DNA of 64,000 bases from Cricetomys ansorgei (lineage: Eukaryota; Chordata; Mammalia; Rodentia; Nesomyidae), in assembly GCA_026225945.1 (NCBI GenBank), contig JAMJFZ010000852.1:310001-374000 (forward strand), written 5' to 3'. Numbering within the stretch: the first letter of the stretch is position 1; every line of letters starts with the position of its first letter. Below the pieces are notes generated by a model that was given only the letters and a program-made list of their open reading frames with translations, did not search any database and was not told where the DNA came from. The translations under genes and the position numbers were made by a program. This document shows positions 56,064-64,000 of this stretch, piece after piece.

Positions 56064-58485
56064 TTGCCTTGGAATTGTACTGGGCATGACTAGAAGCAAG
56101 TAAGTCTGGTCCTGGCCTTAGAAATACTTGACCAGTTCTAAGCCATTGTTCTTTGCACAAGTGATCCAAAGAATATCCTGCATCCATCCTGGCACTAAAA
56201 TCAGCTAATGTTGGCTTACTGTTACCCCCACAGCTTGCCAGCTTCTTGACATTAGGAGAAATGTGCTCCAGCCATTGTTAGTGGAACTCTCGGTCCTGTT
56301 ACTGTTATACATTTAGCCCTGAACTAGTAAAGAGATTGACACAGGGTAGGAACTCCTGTTCACACTGTTTGGTAGTCTGGTAGCCAGAGCCCCCTTGGCC
56401 ACCAACAACTAGGCCTTGATCTGGGCACTGAAGATACAGGAAGGTTATAGGTATGATCCTTCTTTTTAGGGAGTTCGGATTGCACATCTTTCTGCAAAGC
56501 CATCCTGGAGAGAACGTCCTAAAATTACAGAGAGATGGAAGATCACCAATGGACCCTTCATCTGTAAGAATAGATATTCTACAACTTCAGTGTGCACACT
56601 GCACTATTCACCTGTGTGAGCCTTCTCTGCCTTACAAATAAATCCCTCAGGAAGCTGCCACAGCCTCTTATGAGCCAAGAGCCGAAAAAGACTTGTGAAA
56701 GAAAACAAGAATGAATGAAACACTGGGTATGGATCCCTTGTGATATGAACCAGAACACACCATCCTTGAGCTTCAATTTTTCATTAGCAATATATAGTAG
56801 ATTCTTTCTTGACTAGTGAAAGGTTTGGTGATCATGTGCATGAAAGGGAGTAATGAAATATGGAGCCTAAGAGGCTATTAGGTAAAACTGGAGAATGAAT
56901 GGTTGTGCTAGCTAGGATGTTGATGGTAAAGAGAGACAGGGGGTTATATCTCTGTACCTAGATTTTTCTGGTATTCCTTAGACATAGTAAAATATTCTTA
57001 CATTGGAACTCCTACTGAACGTGTTCCCAAGAGCTATTACTTTCTTCAAGACAAGTTTTATAAGCAAACAGGTACCAGCCCAAGAGTGACCAAAAGAGAT
57101 CTCTAATTGGTAGAGTGAAAAGTTCAAACAAGTCACAAATGGCCTCCCCACTGTGAGTCTTACTGTGCTTCTGTCAGGTTCCTCTGCGCTGTGCAGCAGC
57201 AACCTTGGATTACATTACTAACCACATGCTGTACGTGTGTTTGGGTCATAACAGATGATTTTTGTGATGCATGAAAAAGCTTCAGATAGCCAAATGGTGC
57301 AGCAATGGAGTTTTTCCAAAGAGAAGACAAAACATCAACCAAAAACTACTCTCACCATCAAAATTCTGACAAGTGCTTATATTGTTTCCTGCTGTGGCAA
57401 AATGGAGAATACCCGATTCCTGCAGTAGCTCCCCTAACTGGAAAAAAACATCCAAGTTTGCATGGGAAGATGCCAGCAGAAGACTGCCTGAATGGCACAC
57501 ATTCACCTTTTCAAGACTAGGTCTTATTTAAAAAGATAAAAGCACAAAATCTGTTCCCTCTTCCACGGCAAGATGTCTATGAGCCACTCAGTATTTATCA
57601 AGGTTGCTAGCTCCATGAATGGACTGATCTAGTCAGTAGAAAATTGTGTTATGATAGAATGTTTGTGGTTTCTTTCACGTAACTCTTTAAAGAAGGCACT
57701 CATAGGACCATGAGGTTTATTAAATTCAGTCTGCTTACTTCTCAGCTATGGCAACTGAGGTCCACATGTGAGAAGACAGTCAGCCAATGTTACATGGTTA
57801 CACGATGAATTGCCTTAGCTCTATTAAGCTGATATACACCACATGGCTCTTCACATGCCTACAGACAAACCAGCCTAAGCCTACTTATGTTGTCTGACTT
57901 GGCCCCAAGGCCAATAAACTCATACTTATTTCTGATCTGCTTGCACTAAAAATCCTTGTGACTCTTCCCCTCAATGTGAAAATAGCCTTTGGCCTGCTTC
58001 CTGATCTTTCAAATTAGGATCTTGATTTTTGTCTCCAGCTCTCTATAAAGAATTTACAGTTGTCTTCATAACCTGGTCCATACCTTTAGCTATGCTGGTT
58101 CTATCCCATAAACCCAACAATATTTTATGAGTCACAACCAAGCCAATCTAAGGTATGTTCACATAACATCTAACAAGAAGCTTCTGGTAGAGGCATAACC
58201 AAGTCAAGGCTCAGGTTTCCCCATGCCAAGATAAATGAACTCTCCCCTCTGTGATACTACCCACCCATATTCTTACAACACTAGTAGTTCCACTTTTGTT
58301 GAAGCCAGAAAATCTTAGACACTCCATTTCATTGTATGAAAATAATTTTCATGTGAGTTCTTCGGCACATCCAAAACAAAATTTGTATCCAAGCTATCAT
58401 TCCCCTAATAAGTCAGTCCTAAACTCCTCATACTGACTTCATTATTCATGATTTCCAGAAACTCAGAGTGCATTTAATTTGTTGG
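56064..58485. other. No feature recognised
   Basis: The longest repeat-poor stretch of the right half. Frames at 57160-57520 on both strands (60-74 codons) show no domain. Nothing assignable. Confidence 0.5.
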
Positions 58486-58489
58486 GCAA

Positions 58490-59120
58490 ATTAAAATGAC
58501 ATTGAGATTCCATCACACCCAAGGCAGAAGAGCAATCATTAAGAAAACAAATAACAACAGTGGGGATGTAATGCAGATGTGAACAAAAGGGAACCCTTAT
58601 ACACTGCTGCTGGGACTGTAAGTTACTACAGCCACTATGGAAACCAGTGTGGAAGTTCCCTGGGAAGACTAATAACAGAATACTACCATGTGGCCTAGCT
58701 ATGGCACTGTTGAGCATTTACCCAAAGGACTTCACGTAAGCATATCACAAGAGATCCTTGCACATAATGCTTATCCCAGCACTCTTTTCAATAGCTACTT
58801 ATAGGATCGATCTAGTGTCCAACAACAGAAGAATGGATACAGAAAATATACACAAACACAATGAAATATTTTCATCTATAAAGAAGAACAAAGATTATGT
58901 CATTTGTAGGAAAATACATGTAACTAGAGATAATCATATTAAGTAAAATAATCCAAGCTCAAAAAGGCAAACATCATGTTTTCTCTAATATATGGTTCCT
59001 ATATATAGAAACATAAATAGCGTATGTTTATGAGATGAAAATAGAAGCAAAAGTCTCTAAGGAAGCAAAAGGATTAATGTGAGTACTCAGGCATAAAGTA
59101 TTTATCTTAAAGATCAGTAT
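58490..59120 (+). mobile_element. LINE-1 ORF2 3' end and 3' UTR, 5'-truncated
   Basis: GACATTGAGATTCCATCACAC, ACACTGCTGCTGGGACTGTA, CAGCCACTATGGAAACCAGT, TACCCAAAGGACTTCACGTA and TTAAGTAAAATAATCCAAGC are ORF2 C-terminal landmarks in order. Frames broken. Confidence 0.82.
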
Positions 59121-60055
59121 CTAACAAGACAAATATTGATAATTTCCAGGACAGTTGTTGGCTAATGTAGCCAATAATCACAAGAAGAAGGTAGATATGA
59201 TGTTGAGTGGAGAGCAATACTTCCAAAATTACTGGCCTAAACTATTCTTAGCATATCTATTACTAGCAGTATCTAAAATAACGATGGCATTTGGAAAATC
59301 ATTCAGAATGCATTATTTGCTTTTATTAATATAGTAGAGTTGGAAATTTTCTCAGTTCCAAAACTGGTCACAATCATTCAATTTAAGGCATTTAAGAGTG
59401 GTATTTCAAATACATGTAACTAGGAAATATGCTGTGTCCTCCTACACTTGTCCTAAGAAACTGCTAAAGAACAGTTTAGTTTCCCATTGAATTGTCACTC
59501 TCTTGTTTCTTATTTCAGGGTAGCATAAAAAGATGAAGTCAGAGACAAATTGTCACTTGCTTAACCAAAAAAAAATAGTTATTATCTACCCATATACACT
59601 TAATGCACACCAATTTATTGGCATGCTAACAGTGCATGTGTCAATATTATTAAGAAAAGAAAACTAAGTGGCTTCAAATTAAGCTGTTAAGCAACAGTGA
59701 AAAGGAACCTATACTCCCACTGAGGACTACTCATAGAGAGAAAGGATTTTTGGTAAACATTTGGCTGACACATTTCCTCTAATGAAAGCATGTTCAACCA
59801 CGTGGTCCATCTAACTGTAGATCATCTCAGAGTTTGTACTTGATCCCATCAAACCTATTAAACATAGAACATAAAACAAGTGGATGCTATTTTTTAAACT
59901 GTTCTGGATCAGAGAATGAAGCACATCATTATTACATCAGGAATGTGTTTCCAGAAATGCATGAGATAGTTGCCAAATGACTAGGTATTTAAAGGACTGT
60001 CTTTTCTGTGTATTACCCATTGTACTGTTGATTCTGTGCTACCAAAGCCACTTGA
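59121..60055. other. No feature recognised
   Basis: Unique-looking AT-rich sequence. Confidence 0.5.
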
Positions 60056-60059
60056 TGAA

Positions 60060-60440
60060 TGGCATTGACTCTGTGTTACTTTTGCTTCTGTTTCTATGAA
60101 AAAATACCCTGACAAAAACAACTTGGTGGAGAAAAGGATTGTTTTGGCTCACAATTCCAGATGGACAGAATCCATCATGGTGGGAAAGACATGGCAACAA
60201 GCAGGAAAAGCATGGTGGCAGGAATAGGAAACTATCCTGTCATATTGTATCTTCACTCAACAAACAGAAAACAGCAAGTAGGGCCAGGTCATAAAACCTC
60301 AAACCTCCCCACACCCAGTGACATATTTCCTCCAGCAAGGCTTTGCCTCCCAAAGTTGCATAACCTTCCAAATTTGGTGCCACAAGCTGAGGACCAAATG
60401 CTCTCATAAGATACATTTTATATTCATACTATAACAATAT
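60060..60440 (-). mobile_element. MaLR-like solo LTR (antisense)
   Basis: TTCTGTTTCTATGAAAAAATA, CCCTGACAAAAACAACTTGG, CATGGTGGGAAAGACATGGC, CATATTTCCTCCAGCAAGGC and AGCTGAGGACCAAATGCTC. Same antisense layout as 23165-23513. Confidence 0.65.
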
Positions 60441-60884
60441 AGCATGTTAGTGAATGGTTTGCAAGACAAATTCATGTGGAGGCCTTTTGGAACTAAATCT
60501 TGTAATGTACTACACACATGAAATGCAAGTCATAGTTCTTTGCTCTGGAAGATGAGTCCTTGCAAAAAACTAATAGAGATACAGCAAATATCTGACTCCC
60601 TCTTTTCATGACTGTCCTAACATTAAGTATATGACTGAATCTTATAGCAATAAATATCTCAAGTGTCTTAGAAATGACAATAGCATGATAAACACTACAT
60701 CTTCAACAAGGCACAGAGATTACATCTCAATTCATATGTCCCAAGTCCTCCATTTATATAAATAAATAGTACTGGAGATTTGAGAGATTGGATTAGATTG
60801 ATGCTTCCGCTAGATGTCATTAATTGTAAGAGCATCTACTCTGTGACTGACAGTGAATCAAGAATTTCATATATTCATACATTT
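60441..60884. other. No feature recognised
   Basis: Unique-looking sequence. Confidence 0.5.
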
Positions 60885-60975
60885 ATCATTTATCTTAACA
60901 AATATTTTATTGAGTACCAATATATAAGAACTGTACTAAGTACTAAAACTATAGTCCTGAACAAAGGTGAATAAA
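60885..60975 (+). repeat. Ancient mammalian repeat fragment (L2-like)
   Basis: TTAACAAATATTTTATTGAG, TACCAATATATAAGAACTGT and CCTGAACAAAGGTGAATAAA fit the 'AACAAATATTTATTGAGC' old core. Confidence 0.5.
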
Positions 60976-61090
60976 GGGGCCATTAATTTGAAGAGGAGTA
61001 AGGAGAGACATATGGGAGGGTTTGGAGGGAAGTAAAAGAAGGGAGAATGTTGCAAATATATTATAATCTCAAAAAATTAAAAAATAAATC
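60976..61090 (+). mobile_element. LINE-1 3' tail
   Basis: G/A-rich AGACATATGGGAGGGTTTGG, GGGAAGTAAAAGAAGGGAG and TATTATAATCTCAAAAAATT match the end of an L1 3' UTR. Confidence 0.5.
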
Positions 61091-61156
61091 TTGCCTTCAT
61101 GCAGCTGGTAGATGAGTGAAACAAATGGATTTAAAAATTTTTAAATTCATATTCTA

Positions 61157-61362
61157 TGGACTGAAGAAATGCTTCAGCAGTTAAGAGCACTGTCTGTTCT
61201 TCCAGAGGACATAGATTTGACTCTCAGCACCCAAGTGGAGACTCACAACTATCTGTAACTCCAGTTTCAGGGAATCCAATGCCCTCCACAGACACTAAGC
61301 ATGCATATGACACAGCTACATATGTGCAGATAAAACAGATATACACATACAAATAAATAAAT
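61157..61362 (+). mobile_element. B3 SINE
   Basis: GGACTGAAGAAATGCTTCAGC head, GTTAAGAGCACTGTCTGTTC, TTCCAGAGGACATAGATTTG, ATCTGTAACTCCAGTTTCAG, and an AATAAATAAA end. Confidence 0.92.
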
Positions 61363-61382
61363 TTTTTTTCAGTCCAAATCTT

Positions 61383-61462
61383 GAGGCTTGACGTACGGCT
61401 CAGTGATAGAGTACTTAAATATCACATACAAGGGCCATAGGATTCCATCGTCAGTGTTGTTT
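61383..61462 (+). mobile_element. ID-family SINE
   Basis: GAGGCTTGACGTACGGCTCAG, GATAGAGTACTTAAATATC, AGGGCCATAGGATTCCATCG. Diverged ID core close behind the B3. Confidence 0.7.
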
Positions 61463-61499
61463 TTTAAAAGTCCAAATCCTAGGAAACAGCATATAGTTT

Positions 61500-62165
61500 T
61501 GTTGTGATCGATTTTACACTGCCTCAATTTACTGGGTCAGAGAATGTAGCTAAAGGAATTGCTATAGATTCTTCAAAATTAGGAAGTCCTGCATTCAGAT
61601 TTATTGTCCAGTCAAGACTGATGAATCTACAGCAATTGCTTTTGCCACACATCATGTAAGGAATGTTTGACAAGAAAGACTGCTGTGAAACATCATCTTC
61701 TGGGCATGATATGACCATTGCACTCATGAAGTCATAGCAGCTATGGTTACCTGCACAAGAGCTTCACAAATTGGATCCCACCAACATTCGATCATGAATT
61801 GAGGAGGGTCTCATAATGCCTTACCCCCTCCTTGAGGTAAAATTAAAAATTAATTTTTGCTACGGGAGGGCAGCCATTACTGTGTATAGCCAGTGTTAAA
61901 TTGCCCATGTTCCATTTAATAACCCTTCACTCATGTTCATGTCCCTTCATTAGTAAACCTATATCAGCCCCAATTAAACTTATTTAATCAAATAAAAAAG
62001 GACATGAAAGTAGGAGAGAAATAGTTGCAAATAATAGGTGTTTCAGCATTGGTGAAAGGAGGTAATAGAGAGTGATAGAGGGTACATATGATCAAAATAT
62101 GTTGTATACACATATGGAATTGTTGAGAACAAGTAAAATTATTAATAAAAATAAAATATAACATT
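61500..62165 (+). mobile_element. LINE-1 3' UTR (Lx-type)
   Basis: GGTTACCTGCACAAGAGCTT, CAACATTCGATCATGAATTG, AGGAGGGTCTCATAATGCC, AATTGCCCATGTTCCATTTA, GGTACATATGATCAAAATAT and the AATAAAAATAAAATA end, in the order of 29930-31128. Confidence 0.75.
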
Positions 62166-62184
62166 TCATCCTTGGCCCTCCTGA

Positions 62185-62565
62185 CATTTGCTGGATAACA
62201 GATATAAATGCAAACTATTATGTTAAGCCAAATAAGCTAGAAAGAAAGGGACATACTACATTTTCTTTCATTGTTGAGTCTTACGTGTGTGTGGTGTTTG
62301 TGTGTTGAAAGTAGAAGAGTGACATGAGAGGGAATAGAAAGATATGAAGGGAGGAATGAGAGAAAAGGAGGAGGATGGAATATATGTGACATGAAAGCAG
62401 AAATAAGGACTATCTCAAGAACAAACACCACTAAGAAGGGTCAGAGCCTATTGGCCTGGACAAATGGGAGGTTGATGAATAGAACAAACTGTAATGACAT
62501 GTATGTGTGAAAATGCCATTAAAACTCATGTCTTTGTGTTCTAACTTAAAATTTTAATTTAAAAA
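62185..62565 (+). mobile_element. LINE-1 3' end, second copy
   Basis: GTTAAGCCAAATAAGCTAGA, GGGACATACTACATTTTC, a short GTGTGTGTGG patch, AGCAGAAATAAGGACTATC and GTAATGACATGTATGTGTGA then AATGCCATTAAAACTCATG, as in L1 3' UTRs. Confidence 0.65.
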
Positions 62566-62955
62566 GACAAAAAACATACCGCTGAAACCCAGAAAATCAT
62601 TAACTAATATTTTAAAAACATGTACTCCCATAAATTAGAAATGTACATGAAATGAATAAATTTCTATACATATGTGTCCTGTAAATTGAACCAAGAAGAT
62701 ATTTTAAAATCGTAAACATATCAACAACAAACAGCATGTTTGAAACAACAAAAACAAATATCCCAATGGTTCAGAACTGGATGAACTCAAGAATGTGATT
62801 TCTACCCAATCTTTAAAGAAGTATTCATTCTTCTGCTCCACAAAACTATTCCACAAAATAGAAATATTTCTGTACTCATTCAGTGAGGCTATTATTACCA
62901 TGATACAAAAGTTGATTAGGTAACAACAACAAAAGAAAACTATAGGTCAATTTTC
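62566..62955. other. No feature recognised
   Basis: AT-rich sequence between L1 fragments. Confidence 0.45.
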
Positions 62956-62959
62956 TGAT

Positions 62960-63978
62960 AGTCCTAAAAATAAATTACCACATGATGGGCATACTACTCT
63001 CTGGCACATGCCCAAAGGACTAAACAAGCTACTCCTGACTATAAACTATCTTATAATGCCATATTAAGAAACATGCAATGGTCCTAAGATGAAAACTGAT
63101 ACGTTAACTAATAAGATTGGCTGGAAGAGACAGAAAGAAGTTCAAACAGCTACAAACACCTAATTCTTGACAAAGATGGCAAAAACACTGGAGATGCAGC
63201 AAAAACTGATTATCTATATGGTAGACTGAAACTAGGTCCTAATTTTTCTCCTTATATAAAATTCAACTCATAAGAGACCAAAGACCTAAAACTTAAAGCT
63301 ACCAGAGGGATACATAAGGGAAACACTTCAAGATCCAAGCAGAGTCAATGATTTATAAATAAAACTCCCGTATCTCAGGAAATAAAATAGTGACAAATGG
63401 AATTGCAATAAACCAAATAAGCTCATTTAGAGCAAAGAAATAATCAACACAATAAAGAAGTAGTCTAAAAATGGAAAGAAAAACTAGCCCAGATATTAAT
63501 CCAGCAGGGATTTAATATCTAGAATGCATTTTTAAAATTCATAAAAAATAGATAAAATAAGAGCAAGTATCCACACTAAGTGAGCAATGTAACTGAATAG
63601 ACACCTTAAATGCAAAAGTATAAGTAGCTAATAAATGTATGAAAATGTTTGATAGCCTAGCTATCAGGAAATTGTAAATTAAGGTATATTAAGATTACAT
63701 CCCATCACAGTCAAAAAACAAATACCAATGCTGCTGAAAATTCAGGAAAAAAGAACCCATATTCACTTGCAGGTAGGAATGTAAGTCATATCAACTATTA
63801 CAGACATCAGCATGGAGATTCCTCAAAAACTATGAATAGAACTTCCATATGATTTAGCCATACCACTTCTGAAATTTTACTCAAAATATCAATGCCAGCT
63901 TACTATTCAAAATAACTAAATAATGCAATCAATAATCCTAGTGCCCAATAATGAATAAAAGACAAAGAAAAATGTGAT
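62960..63978 (+). mobile_element. Old LINE-1 ORF2 fragment(s)
   Basis: 62960-63030 (CACATGATGGGCATACTACTC, GCCCAAAGGACTAAACAAGC) resembles the 3' end of ORF2, while 63150-63978 (TTCTTGACAAAGATGGCAAA, CCAAAGACCTAAAACTTAAAG, GCTATCAGGAAATTGTAAATT, CCATATGATTTAGCCATACC) follows the distal half of ORF2. So at least two pieces, perhaps rearranged, are present. All frames are broken. Confidence 0.7.
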
Positions 63979-63981
63979 TGT

Positions 63982-64000
63982 GACTGGAGAGATAGCTCAG
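63982..64000 (+). mobile_element. Head of a B2/B3-type SINE, cut by the window end
   Basis: GACTGGAGAGATAGCTCAG is the 5' head of B2/B3 elements (A-box region). The rest lies beyond the window, so the family cannot be separated. Confidence 0.85.

Noticed and set aside
57160..57520. Overlapping frames on both strands suggestive of an exon
   Set aside because: No domain or splice-consistent structure could be supported and no related sequence was recognised; left as unassigned.

Overview
The window reads as non-coding nuclear DNA from a muroid rodent. The evidence is the repeat content: B1 (7SL-derived), B3, ID and ID+B1 composite (B4-type) SINEs, 3' untranslated tails of old rodent LINE-1 (Lx-type), MaLR-like LTRs, long (CA)n, (TA)n and (CT)n microsatellites, and older mammalian MIR, L1M and hAT fragments. 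Base composition is AT-rich and CpG-poor, with no CpG island. The SINEs and L1s are diverged and I see no young mouse-type L1, B2 or IAP copy, so a cricetid-like rodent is possible, but the species cannot be fixed. No protein-coding gene, exon series, tRNA, rRNA or other functional RNA gene could be supported. The longest open frames (up to about 167 codons) lie in repeats or show no domain and are best read as chance frames. The window looks like a gene desert or a very long intron. Family names are assigned from memory of consensus sequences, not from a search.

Layout. 1-15 kb is mostly unique-looking sequence with several stretches that look like conserved non-coding elements (4.8-5.6 kb with an RFX-type X-box, 9.2 kb, 13.2-14.0 kb), plus an inverted repeat at 11.6/12.8 kb whose arms differ in minisatellite copy number. 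15-31 kb is repeat-rich: B1 copies, a (TG)n tract, antisense L1 pieces (18.4-19.3 and 23.5-25.5 kb, the latter with decayed ORF1), L1 3' tails, a nested L1-in-L1 arrangement at 26.5-27.6 kb, and an hAT-type transposon at 27.6 kb with its 8-bp target duplication. 31-41 kb holds a conserved-looking block (33.0 kb) and a nested composite: a minus-strand LTR-internal-LTR element (35.5-40.4 kb) whose interior was split by a plus-strand L1 (about 36.8-39.2 kb), itself carrying a truncated B1. 41-58 kb is mostly unique, with another conserved-looking block (41.7-42.7 kb), an ancient LTR (43.8 kb), scattered SINEs and LTRs, and a compact cluster of developmental transcription-factor motifs at 52.66-52.70 kb. 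58-64 kb returns to L1 fragments with B3 and ID insertions; the final 19 bases are the head of another SINE inserted in an L1.

Nothing here forms a pathway or operon. If the window has a function it is most likely cis-regulatory. I found no convincing undescribed biological system. The most testable leads are the putative enhancer-like blocks, the asymmetric inverted repeat, and a 300-bp module shared by two retroelement contexts.
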